Origin: Treponema ruminis
GTDB taxonomy: Bacteria > Spirochaetota > Spirochaetia > Treponematales > Treponemataceae
Direction: 5' to 3'
Assembly: GCA_017161305.1 (NCBI GenBank)
Contig: CP031518.1
Span: forward strand, 496,001 to 560,000
Length of the DNA: 64,000 nt
A program made the translations under genes and the position numbers. The notes beneath the pieces were generated by a model. The model made no database searches. It was not told where the DNA came from and saw nothing but the letters and a program-made list of their open reading frames with translations. Of the stretch, positions 17,412-25,606 are shown in pieces; position 1 is the first letter of the stretch, and each line of letters starts with the position of its first letter.

Positions 17412-18926
17412 ATGAACATTCTTGATACAATTATAGAAAAACGTCGTGCTGACATTTCCCGGCTCGGTTTTGATTTTGGATTTTCTCTTCCTGCAAGGCG
17501 AGAGCGCGCCCTTCATCCCTTTCTCGCTCAAAAAGGCGTAATCCTCGAAGTTAAGCGAGCCTCTCCAAGCAAGGGCGATATTTCACCGGATCTGGATTCC
17601 TATGCGACTGCCTTTTCCTACGCCCAGTCCGGAGCCCGCGCGATTTCCTGCCTCACCGAGACAAATTATTTCAAAGGCACTTTAGCTGATTTGATGAAGG
17701 TTTGCCGTGCGGTTGATGATTTTGAGGCCCAGACAGGAATGCCTGCACCGGCCGTTCTACGCAAGGATTTTCTTTTGAGTGCCGATGAAGTTGAAGTCGC
17801 TTACCGGGCCGGCGCTGATGCAGTCCTTTTGATTGCCCGCATCCTTGAAAAAGACCTTTTGCTTGATATGGCCCGGACTGTGGTAAAGTTCGGCATGTCG
17901 GCTCTGGTCGAAGTCCGTGCTCAGGAAGATTTGGAAAAGCTTTCCTTTGTTTTCTCCCAGCCTGATTTTGCAGGACTTTCCGGCTCAAAGGGCAATTTCG
18001 TTTTCGGCGTAAACAGCCGGGACCTTGCTTCCTTCAAGATTGACCTTCTTCACCCCAGCATGATGACAGAAAAAATCCGCCAGGCTGTAGGCAGTGATGC
18101 GAGAATCGTTTTTGAGAGCGGAGTCACAAACACAGAATGTGCCGCTTCCGTCGCCGCAATGGGCTTTTCGGGCCTTTTACTCGGCGAGGCGGCTGCAAAA
18201 AATCCTTCAATAAGAAAGAATCTTGTAGACTCGTTCGTAAACTCAAAGGCAACAAAGAATTCAGAATTCTGGAAAAACTATGCTTGCTCTGCCGTGCAGG
18301 CTGGCCCAAAAATCAAAATCTGCGGCCTGACCCGCCTCGAAGACGCCGTTCTTGCCCAGAATCTTGGAGCGGCTTTCACAGGCTTTGTTTTTGCAGACGC
18401 TTTCCCCAGAAGCCTTACAAAGGAAGGACGGCTTGAAAAACTTCTTCCGGCTTTCTCTCAAATCAAGGCAAAAAAAGTTGCCGTCATTGTCGATGTAACT
18501 TCTTCCGAGGCAAAAAAAGCAATTCAGCTTGTAAAGGACGGAATGCTCGATTTGATTCAGTTCCACAAAGTCCGTTACGAGGACGTAAGCCCGGAGCTTC
18601 TGGAACTGCCCCATTATTTTGCGACAAACAGCCTTGAGGAATACGAAAAACTCGTCTCAAAAGGCGAAATGCGGGTTCTTCTTGATTTGCACGGAGACGG
18701 AGATTTTTCTAAAATTACAGGTGATGCGCGCTCAAGCGGCTTTGTTTACGAGGCAAAATGGCTTGCAGGCGGAATCAGTCCTGAAAATGTCGCAGAACTT
18801 GTCCAGAAATACAAGCCTGAGCTGGTCGATGTTTCAGGCGGAGTCGAGGACAAGGACAAAAACGGAATCAAAAACGAAGATAAAGTAAAAGAATTGATAA
18901 AAAATGCAGGAGCTTTTTATGAGTGA
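17412..18926 (+). CDS. trpCF: Fused indole-3-glycerol phosphate synthase / phosphoribosylanthranilate isomerase
   Basis: 504 residues. Residues about 1-265 are TrpC (EVKRASPSKGDI at 46-57, VLRKDFL, ADAVLLIARIL), closing the indole ring. Residues about 298-504 are TrpF (KICGLTRLEDAV, GFVFADAFPRSL, LAGGISPENV), isomerising phosphoribosyl anthranilate. The C-F fusion order is as in E. coli. The leader after the promoter is short and has G-run/C-run pairing but no Trp codons. It overlaps trpB by 8 bp. Confidence 0.95.
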   Translation: MNILDTIIEKRRADISRLGFDFGFSLPARRERALHPFLAQKGVILEVKRASPSKGDISPDLDSYATAFSYAQSGARAISCLTETNYFKGTLADLMKVCRAVDDFEAQTGMPAPAVLRKDFLLSADEVEVAYRAGADAVLLIARILEKDLLLDMARTVVKFGMSALVEVRAQEDLEKLSFVFSQPDFAGLSGSKGNFVFGVNSRDLASFKIDLLHPSMMTEKIRQAVGSDARIVFESGVTNTECAASVAAMGFSGLLLGEAAAKNPSIRKNLVDSFVNSKATKNSEFWKNYACSAVQAGPKIKICGLTRLEDAVLAQNLGAAFTGFVFADAFPRSLTKEGRLEKLLPAFSQIKAKKVAVIVDVTSSEAKKAIQLVKDGMLDLIQFHKVRYEDVSPELLELPHYFATNSLEEYEKLVSKGEMRVLLDLHGDGDFSKITGDARSSGFVYEAKWLAGGISPENVAELVQKYKPELVDVSGGVEDKDKNGIKNEDKVKELIKNAGAFYE

Positions 18927-20187
18927 TAAAGGATTTTTTGATAATTTCGGCGGAAAATACGTAGCGGAAGTTTTACGCCGCCCGCTTGACGAGCTTGAGG
19001 TCGCCTTTAAGGAAGCAATGGCTGACAAAGCCTTCCTTGACGAGCTTGAAATCATCCGCCGCGACTACATTGGCCGCGAAACCCCTCTTTATTTTGCCCC
19101 AACGGCGACAAAACTGCTTGGCGGTGCCCAGATCTACATCAAGCTTGAGGGACTTGCAAACACCGGTGCCCACAAAATCAACAACGCAATCGGCCAGTGC
19201 CTTCTTGCAAAAAGAATGGGCAAAAAGCGAATTATAGCCGAGACAGGAGCCGGTCAGCACGGTCTTGCAACTGCCGCTGCCTGTGCAAAACTTGGCCTTG
19301 ACTGCACGATTTACATGGGCGAAGTTGACGTCCGCCGTCAGCAGCCTAACGTTGCCGCAATGGAGCTTTACGGGGCAAAGGTTCACCCGGTTACATCGGG
19401 AAGCCGCACCCTCAAGGACGCAGTAAACGAAGCAATGCGCGACTGGGCTGCAAATCCAGACACTACGCATTATGTTTTAGGCTCAGCCCTTGGTCCTGCA
19501 CCTTTCCCAGATATTGTCCGCGAATTCCAAAGCGTAATCGGCCGCGAAGTCAAAAAACAGGCTGCCGAGCGCGGAATCAAAATCGGAGCCATGGTTGCCT
19601 GTGTAGGCGGCGGCTCAAACTCAATCGGCTTTTTCGAGCCCTTCATCAATGAAAAGGAACCCCGCTTAATCGGAGCAGAGGCTGGCGGAATCGGCCCGAA
19701 CGTTGGCGAAAACGCAAGCCGCATGACGGGAAACGCTGCCCGCGACGGAATCATGCAGGGCTACAAGAGCCGCTTCCTTCTCGACGAAGACGGACAGGCC
19801 CTGCCGACCCGCTCAATTTCAGCCGGACTCGACTACTGCGGAATCGGCCCTCAGCTTGCAGCCCTTGGACGAAGCGGACGCGTTGAGTTCACTTCAGTCC
19901 TCGACAAGGATGCCCTGGAAGCCGTAAGTTTCTTTGCAAAAAACGAAGGAATCATGTTTGCCCTTGAATCTGCCCACGCCGGAGCTGCCGCAATGAAAAT
20001 CGCAAAAGAGCTCCCGCCTGACCAGGCTGTAATCATCAACATGAGCGGCCGCGGTGACAAGGACGTCTTCATCACAAGCCCGGTTTTCCGCCCTGCAGAA
20101 TGGCTCCAGTTCCTTCACGCCGAAATCGAACGTTTGGAAAGTAACAAAGACATTCACGATGCAAAAGTAATGGGAGAAAGAAAATGA
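18919..20187 (+). CDS. trpB: Tryptophan synthase beta chain
   Basis: 422 residues. PLP enzyme that condenses indole with serine to make tryptophan. PLP lysine in HKINNA (Lys86), phosphate-binding GGGSNSIG, and the conserved ETGAGQHG are present. The start at 18919 is set by AGGAG six bases upstream and by the usual N-terminus (GFFDNFGGKYV); a Met five codons upstream lies before that Shine-Dalgarno. It overlaps trpCF by 8 bp and trpA by 4 bp. Confidence 0.97.
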   Translation: MSDKGFFDNFGGKYVAEVLRRPLDELEVAFKEAMADKAFLDELEIIRRDYIGRETPLYFAPTATKLLGGAQIYIKLEGLANTGAHKINNAIGQCLLAKRMGKKRIIAETGAGQHGLATAAACAKLGLDCTIYMGEVDVRRQQPNVAAMELYGAKVHPVTSGSRTLKDAVNEAMRDWAANPDTTHYVLGSALGPAPFPDIVREFQSVIGREVKKQAAERGIKIGAMVACVGGGSNSIGFFEPFINEKEPRLIGAEAGGIGPNVGENASRMTGNAARDGIMQGYKSRFLLDEDGQALPTRSISAGLDYCGIGPQLAALGRSGRVEFTSVLDKDALEAVSFFAKNEGIMFALESAHAGAAAMKIAKELPPDQAVIINMSGRGDKDVFITSPVFRPAEWLQFLHAEIERLESNKDIHDAKVMGERK

Positions 20188-20936
20188 ACAAAATAAAACT
20201 GATGAGCCACCTCGTTGCAGGCTACCCGACCGATGAACTTGCACTTACCGCTGCCCGCGCCTTAATCAAGGGTGGTGCCGACATACTTGAAATCCAGCTG
20301 CCATTTTCTGATCCGAGCGCGGACGGCCCTGCAATTCAGACTGCCTGTACTGAAGTTCTGAACAGAAATTACCGCACAGCCGACGGACTTAAATTCATAG
20401 CCCAGATTCACTCGGAATTCCCTGAGGTTCCGATTTACCTCATGAGCTACGGAAGCCTGATTTACACACCTGGCGTAGAAAATTTCTGCAAAAAAGCCGC
20501 AGAGGCCGGCGTAAAGGGCATGATTATTCCTGACCTGCCATTTGACTTTGACGAAGGACTTACCGCAGCCTGCAAGGCAAACGGGATGGTAAACATTCCT
20601 GTCGCAGCTCCAAGCATGAGCGAAGAGCGCCTTCACAAGCTGGCACACGCAGGCTTCCCCTACATTTACGCAGCCCTTCGGGTCGGAATCACCGGAACTG
20701 ACACCAAAATCGACGATGCAACCCTTACTTTCCTCAAAAAAGTAAGCGAGGGCGGTTCAAAAGTCTACGGCGGCTTTGGAATTTCAAACGGAGAGCAGGC
20801 AAAAGCCCTTGCAAGCTCGGTTGAGGCAATCGTCGCAGGTTCAGTTTTCGTCAGAATCATCACCGAAAACAAGAATGATGCTGCAAAACTCGCCGAAAAA
20901 GTCGAAGCAAAGGCCAGAGAGCTGACTGGGTTTTAG
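20184..20936 (+). CDS. trpA: Tryptophan synthase alpha chain
   Basis: 250 residues. Cleaves indole-3-glycerol phosphate to indole, which passes through the tunnel to TrpB. Catalytic Glu36 and Asp47 lie in EIQLPFSDPSADGP with the standard spacing of 11. The ATG overlaps the trpB stop (ATGA), so synthesis of the two subunits is coupled. Last gene of the trpCF-B-A block; a dispersed hairpin element follows and may end the transcript. Confidence 0.96.
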   Translation: MNKIKLMSHLVAGYPTDELALTAARALIKGGADILEIQLPFSDPSADGPAIQTACTEVLNRNYRTADGLKFIAQIHSEFPEVPIYLMSYGSLIYTPGVENFCKKAAEAGVKGMIIPDLPFDFDEGLTAACKANGMVNIPVAAPSMSEERLHKLAHAGFPYIYAALRVGITGTDTKIDDATLTFLKKVSEGGSKVYGGFGISNGEQAKALASSVEAIVAGSVFVRIITENKNDAAKLAEKVEAKARELTGF

Positions 20937-20955
20937 GAGTCTCGGTGAAGGCTAT

Positions 20956-21026
20956 GCCTGAACCGTGCCCTTAGGCGAGGGGGTAGGGCGCAACGAAGTG
21001 CGACCGCAGGGGGAGACTTCCCCTTT
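20956..21026 (+). repeat. Dispersed hairpin element, copy after trpA
   Basis: GCCCTTAGG...GGGTAGGGCGCAACGAAG, TGCGACCG and the end hairpin GGGGAGACTTCCCC. The core at 20981-21006 is identical for 26 bases to 57365-57390. It contains CGCA/TGCG and GGGGA/TCCCC hairpins, with TTTCTT after the second, so it may act as the trpA terminator. Confidence 0.75.
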
Positions 21027-21086
21027 CTTAAGAAATTTTTAAATTTGTTATTAAAATTCTCGCTTTTCTCGAACTTTCGGTTTATA

Positions 21087-21935
21087 ATGTCTACTATGGC
21101 ATCATCAGAAGTTGAACTTTATGGACGGAAGACATTTTTCATCGCTCCTGACACCTCATTGATTCCAAAGGCTTATTTGGAAGAATTCATGCTTTTGGGG
21201 TATCAGGCTTATGTAATCAATGATGATTATGTTTGTCCCATGCAAACGAAGGTTCGGGAAATCACCCGGCTTTATCCAGACTCAATTCTATATTTTAACA
21301 TCGATGCTTCAATTGACGGCATCGACTGGAAGAGCTACATTTCCGAACTCCAGGAATACCTGGGGCACGAAATTCTTATCGGAATTTTCTATCTTTCACG
21401 TCAAAATCCTCAGGACGAAGAAAAAATCAAAAAACTTTATGTGGACGACATTCGTGTTAAGGCAGGCTGTTTCGCCCTGTCGGCACATAACCACAACAAT
21501 TTTGATTCAATCCTTAAAGTCCTCGAAAATGCGGGAGCACGAGGCCGGCGCAATCATGTCCGCGCTTTCTGTGATTCATCAAGCTGCGTAAAATTTGAGC
21601 GCAAGGGTCAAAGCTGCACGGCAAACCTTCTGGACATAAACATATCTTATTTTCGCTGTGACCTGCAGAAAAACACCAGCACAATCGATATTTTCGAAAA
21701 AATCCGTGACGTCAGCCTTACTGTAAACGGCATCTCATTTGTTTCCGATGCTGTCCTCATCATGAAGCGAACTATGAATGACAGGGACCTCTGTATCTTC
21801 ATGTTCATCAAACGTGATGACACGCCGGATTTGGATAAAGACACGGAGAAGATTCTAAATCAGAAAATTTATCAGATTGTGTTGAACGAAAACACAGAAA
21901 AACTTCAGTCAGCATTCAGGGCTGCAGAAAAGTAA
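21087..21935 (+). CDS. Putative PilZ-like signalling protein
   Basis: 282 residues, not firmly recognised. The N-terminal half (about 1-130) is an alpha/beta region. After it come RRNHVRAFC and LLDINIS, which fit the RxxxR and (D/N)xSxxG motifs of c-di-GMP-binding PilZ domains, but the final Gly of the second is replaced. No membrane segment or signal peptide. It lies 16 bp before a chemoreceptor gene, which suits a role in motility or second-messenger signalling. Start is unsure: TATAAT at 21083-21088 overlaps the first ATG, and a leaderless start at 21096 is equally likely. Confidence 0.5.
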   Translation: MSTMASSEVELYGRKTFFIAPDTSLIPKAYLEEFMLLGYQAYVINDDYVCPMQTKVREITRLYPDSILYFNIDASIDGIDWKSYISELQEYLGHEILIGIFYLSRQNPQDEEKIKKLYVDDIRVKAGCFALSAHNHNNFDSILKVLENAGARGRRNHVRAFCDSSSCVKFERKGQSCTANLLDINISYFRCDLQKNTSTIDIFEKIRDVSLTVNGISFVSDAVLIMKRTMNDRDLCIFMFIKRDDTPDLDKDTEKILNQKIYQIVLNENTEKLQSAFRAAEK

Positions 21936-21951
21936 TCAAGGGGATTAAAAA

Positions 21952-24030
21952 ATGTTGGGTATAAAAGGAAAAATCAATCTTGCGTTTTTGAGCGTAATTT
22001 TTCTTGCTTCTGCGGGAATTGTTCTTTTTTCATATAGAAAATCTTCCAGCGAGTTAAAGACTGCCGTTGATACAGGCAACATGGCTCTGGCCCGAGCCAC
22101 GGCTTCCGACGTCTTTAACGTAAATGACCGCGAATTCAAGCAGCTTCAGGCTTTGAGTAAGCTTTCAGTTATCCGTGACCCGGAAGTTGACCTGCACGAC
22201 AAGTGGGAGCTCATCAACAGCTGTATCAGGGACGTCGACGGCTATATCGGCATGGCGATTTATGATGAAAACGGCGTTGGCTGGACAACCACCGAAGAAT
22301 ACAAGGACCTTCATGAGCGGGAGTATCTTGAGGTTTCAATGGGCGGCGAGCAGGCCATAATGGATCCTATCATGTCATCAATCAACGGCCAGCTTTCAAC
22401 ATTCTATGCCGTACCGGTTTATGACGAAGACGGAATGCAGATTGCCGAGGTTGTTTCAGTTCTTGATTCCACGGAACTTTGCCGCACGGTTGAGAACATC
22501 ACTGTCGGTGTTTACGACCATCCTTTTGTAATTAACGTCCGCACAGGAAAATACGTCGCCACATACGACATTGATCCTGTCATGGAAGGCCAGTCAGTTT
22601 ATGACGGCATTTCCGACGGCTTCAAGGAGATTATCGACAGGGTCTGTAACGGTGAGGACGTCGGCACCGGCGTTTACTACGATGAAATTGCAGACAAAAA
22701 GTTTTCCGTAGCTTATTATCCTGTTTATGATTCTGACTGGGTTGTAATTTGTCGCGCTCCATATTCAGACTTCTACAGCGGAATCACACTTCTTTTCCAC
22801 AGCATGATTGGTATCGCCCTCATCACTCTGGTAATCGCCTTTATCGTAGGTTTCTTTGTCGTCAACATGGCAATCAAGCCTCTCAACAAGGTCGGTTCTG
22901 CAATCAAGGAAATTGCAAGTGGTGATGCGGATTTGACAAGGCGACTTCCGGTAGGTTCAAAAGATGAAATCGGCCGCCTTTCTTCCGGCTTCAACGAATT
23001 CACTGAAAAGCTCAATTCAATCGTTTCCGAGCTCAAGGGCTCAAAAGACGACCTTCATATATACGGCGAGCAGCTGGGCAAAATGGTTCAGGACAATGCG
23101 GACTTCCTTGGTCAGATGGTAAATTCAATCAAGGGCGTAAACGGTGAGATTGCCAACCAGCACCTCAAGGTTGATGACTCAGTAGCCGCCGCAGACGAAA
23201 TTTCCCGCTCTGTAGAAACCTTGCGCGATGTCCTTCAAAAGCAGGAGCATGGCGTTGAGCAGGCTAGTGCGGCCGTCACCCAGATGATTGGAAACATCGG
23301 TTCCGTTTCGAATTCCGTCGAAAAAATGGCAGGAGAATTTGAAAACCTTCAGACAGACGTTGACAAGGGTATTTCACAGCAGCATGAAGTCAACACTCAG
23401 ATTCAGGAAATTGAGTCTCAGTCAAAGATGCTTAACGAGGCAAACAAGGTCATTTCGTCAATCGCTTCGGAGACCAACCTTCTTGCCATGAACGCCGCAA
23501 TTGAGGCTGCCCATGCTGGTAATGCGGGTAAGGGCTTCGCTGTAGTTGCAGATGAAATCCGTAAGCTTTCAGAAACGTCTGCCGCCGAGTCAAAGAAGAT
23601 TTCTGCCCAGCTCAAAGGCATTCTGGGAGCAATTTCAGGCGTTGTTGAGGCTTCAAGCCTTGCTGACCGTTCATTCACTGCCGTTGCCGAAAAGATTCAG
23701 GGCACGGGAAATCTCGTCCGCGAAATCAGGCATGCAATGGAAGAGCAGAGCGAAGGTTCTAAGCAGATTGGTGACGCCCTCAGTTATATGAACGATGCTA
23801 CGGCTCAGGTTCGTACTGCCAGCGACGGCGTTGACCAGTCAAGAATGGGCATTATCGGTAACATCGGCTCGCTTAAGGCTTCTTCTGATATCGTTCAGAC
23901 TCAGATTGAGGATATGTCGGGCAACATCCAGAAGATGGAAGACTCGGACAACTCCCTTCTCAATATCACTACGTCAATCAACGGCTCAATCTACCGAATC
24001 GGTAACCAGATTGACCAGTTCAAGGTCTAA
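21952..24030 (+). CDS. Methyl-accepting chemotaxis protein
   Basis: 692 residues. Membrane segment about 10-28, periplasmic sensor about 30-275 resembling a Cache domain, second membrane segment about 279-308, HAMP about 309-362, then a long coiled-coil signalling domain with the CheA/CheW-binding hairpin [17 protein letters not shown]. Cache domains often bind small molecules such as amino or organic acids; the ligand is not known. AAGGGG precedes the ATG. No CheR-tethering pentapeptide at the end. The stop is only 8 bp from the convergent radA stop. A paralogue lies at 54928-57021. Confidence 0.95.
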   Translation: MLGIKGKINLAFLSVIFLASAGIVLFSYRKSSSELKTAVDTGNMALARATASDVFNVNDREFKQLQALSKLSVIRDPEVDLHDKWELINSCIRDVDGYIGMAIYDENGVGWTTTEEYKDLHEREYLEVSMGGEQAIMDPIMSSINGQLSTFYAVPVYDEDGMQIAEVVSVLDSTELCRTVENITVGVYDHPFVINVRTGKYVATYDIDPVMEGQSVYDGISDGFKEIIDRVCNGEDVGTGVYYDEIADKKFSVAYYPVYDSDWVVICRAPYSDFYSGITLLFHSMIGIALITLVIAFIVGFFVVNMAIKPLNKVGSAIKEIASGDADLTRRLPVGSKDEIGRLSSGFNEFTEKLNSIVSELKGSKDDLHIYGEQLGKMVQDNADFLGQMVNSIKGVNGEIANQHLKVDDSVAAADEISRSVETLRDVLQKQEHGVEQASAAVTQMIGNIGSVSNSVEKMAGEFENLQTDVDKGISQQHEVNTQIQEIESQSKMLNEANKVISSIASETNLLAMNAAIEAAHAGNAGKGFAVVADEIRKLSETSAAESKKISAQLKGILGAISGVVEASSLADRSFTAVAEKIQGTGNLVREIRHAMEEQSEGSKQIGDALSYMNDATAQVRTASDGVDQSRMGIIGNIGSLKASSDIVQTQIEDMSGNIQKMEDSDNSLLNITTSINGSIYRIGNQIDQFKV

Positions 24031-24038
24031 GCCGCTTT

Positions 24039-25394
24039 TTACTTTCCGAATACGACTTTTATCATTTCACCGACGGTGCTCACTTTCTGGGCACCGTCTT
24101 CTTTTTCCGGGGCTGCAATCTGATTAAAGCCCAGCTCGCGGGCTGTTTTGATTCTCTGCTTTAATCGTGCTATAGGGCGAATTTCTCCCGCAAGGCTCAT
24201 TTCCCCAAGAATCACGTTGCTGTTTGAAAGGGGCAGGTCTGTGCGGGCAGAGTAGAGGGCAGCTGCCAAAGCTGCGTCTATTGCGCTTTCTGTGAGCTTT
24301 ACGCCGCCTGCTACGTTTACATAGATGTCCTGGTCAGAAAATTTAAGTCTGGTCTTTTTTTCAAGAACGGCTGCCACGCGTGCGACACGGTTTGAGTCAA
24401 TCTTTTCTGAATAAACCCGGCTGATGCTGGCCTTAGCCGGAACCGTAAGAGCCTGAATCTCGACCAGAAAGGCCCTGCTTCCTTCAAAAACGCATGAATT
24501 TGCAATTCCCGAAGGAATGTCCCCGCTTCTTTTTGTGATGAACATGGTGCTGGGGTCCCCCACTCCTTCCAAGCCTTTTTCAGTCATGGCAAAGATTCCA
24601 AGTTCGTCCACACTTCCGAAACGGTTTTTAATGGCCCGCAAAAATCTTACTTCATCGTCATTTCGCTCAAAGGAAACTACCGTGTCCACCATGTGCTCAA
24701 GGCTCTTCGGGCCTGCAATGGTTCCTTCCTTTGTGACGTGGGCGCTCATTACGAGAACCGAGTCCCTCTCCTTTACCCAGCCAATCAGTTCATTTGCGCA
24801 GTATTTAAGCTGATTTACGGTTCCGGGCACGATTCCGGCTTCAACTGAATAAACCGTCTGAATCGAATCGATGATGACGAAAAGGGGATTGAGGGCAAGA
24901 AGGGCATCCTTTATGTCTTCAAGCCGCATGGTGCAGAGGATTTCAATTCCGTCCGTATCAAGACCAAGCCTGTCGGCACGACCCTTAATCTGACCCGCGC
25001 TTTCCTCGCCTGAAACGTAGAGAATCTTTCCCTTTGTGTTTTTGTGAATGGCTGAACAGGCCTGAATCATCAGGGTTGACTTTCCGATTCCGGGCTCTCC
25101 GCCCAGAAGGATTGCGCTCCTTTTCATCGCTCCGCCGCCAAGAACCCGGTCAAGCTCTGAAATCTCTGTTTTGAGCCGGGAATTTTCCTGTGCTGAAACC
25201 TGAGCCAGAGGAATTGGCTTTATTTTTTCGGTCGTGGGGCTTCCAAAAGCTGCCGCGCTTGAATTGGGATCCAGAATGGCTTCCTCAAGAGTGTTCCATT
25301 CTCCGCACTGGGGACAGCGGCCCAGCCATCGTGATTGAGTGTAGCCGCATTCCGTACATTTATAAACTGTTGTTTTTGACTTACTTTTTGCCAT
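24039..25394 (-). CDS. radA: DNA repair protein RadA (Sms)
   Basis: 451 residues. N-terminal C4 zinc finger (CTECGYTQ...CPQC, residues 13-30), RecA-like ATPase with Walker A GEPGIGKST (99-107), the RadA-specific KNRFG motif, and a C-terminal Lon-like domain (AALYSARTDLPL). It acts on recombination intermediates, promoting branch migration. Start 25394 has GGTGG upstream and gives the normal MAKSK N-terminus. Its 5' end faces the promoter of a candidate small RNA. Confidence 0.96.
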   Translation of the reverse strand: MAKSKSKTTVYKCTECGYTQSRWLGRCPQCGEWNTLEEAILDPNSSAAAFGSPTTEKIKPIPLAQVSAQENSRLKTEISELDRVLGGGAMKRSAILLGGEPGIGKSTLMIQACSAIHKNTKGKILYVSGEESAGQIKGRADRLGLDTDGIEILCTMRLEDIKDALLALNPLFVIIDSIQTVYSVEAGIVPGTVNQLKYCANELIGWVKERDSVLVMSAHVTKEGTIAGPKSLEHMVDTVVSFERNDDEVRFLRAIKNRFGSVDELGIFAMTEKGLEGVGDPSTMFITKRSGDIPSGIANSCVFEGSRAFLVEIQALTVPAKASISRVYSEKIDSNRVARVAAVLEKKTRLKFSDQDIYVNVAGGVKLTESAIDAALAAALYSARTDLPLSNSNVILGEMSLAGEIRPIARLKQRIKTARELGFNQIAAPEKEDGAQKVSTVGEMIKVVFGK

Positions 25395-25411
25395 GTATCC
25401 ACCGAAAAATC

Positions 25412-25440
25412 TTGACAATTTTTATCACAGATATTATATT
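25412..25440 (+). promoter_or_regulatory. Promoter of the candidate small RNA
   Basis: TTGACA (25412-25417), 17 bp, TATATT (25435-25440). No coding gene follows on this strand, only three hairpins ending in a T-run. Confidence 0.65.
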
Positions 25441-25446
25441 TATCTC

Positions 25447-25541
25447 AGCTTGTAAAAAGCTGATAAACTCTCTCCGATGTCCAGCTTGCTGGACGGCAGG
25501 GCTTCCTTAAAGTGTCACTTCAAGGAAGCCTTGTTTTTTTT
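25447..25541 (+). ncRNA. Candidate small RNA with three hairpins
   Basis: About 95 nt from the expected start after the promoter at 25412-25440 to a strong intrinsic terminator. Hairpins: CAGCTT/AAGCTG (25446-25462), GTCCAGC/GCTGGAC (25479-25494, CTTG tetraloop possible) and AGGGCTTCCTT/AAGGAAGCCTT (25498-25532), followed by GTTTTTTTT. There is no ribosome site or convincing frame. It lacks the SRP RNA core motif and is too short for 6S or tmRNA. Function unknown; it lies between radA and cysE on the opposite strand to both. Confidence 0.55.
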
Positions 25542-25557
25542 ATTTCCAAGGCTCTTG

Positions 25558-25600
25558 CGTTTGCTTACGAGAAAACCATAGGTTTTCTCGTAAGCAAACG
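25558..25600. repeat. Perfect 20-bp inverted repeat downstream of cysE
   Basis: Arms at 25558-25577 and 25581-25600 are perfect complements with a 3-base loop (ATA). It lies 6 bp past the serine acetyltransferase stop, so it may end or protect that mRNA, though no T-run follows on the reverse strand. The arm contains CTTACGAGAAAAC, akin to CTTACGAAAAC in the era-rpiA repeat. Confidence 0.7.
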
Positions 25601-25606
25601 GCGGTT

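Noticed and set aside
25447-25541. SRP (4.5S), 6S or tmRNA identity for the small RNA
   Set aside because: The SRP core GGAAGGAAGCAGC motif is missing, and the length is too short for 6S or tmRNA.
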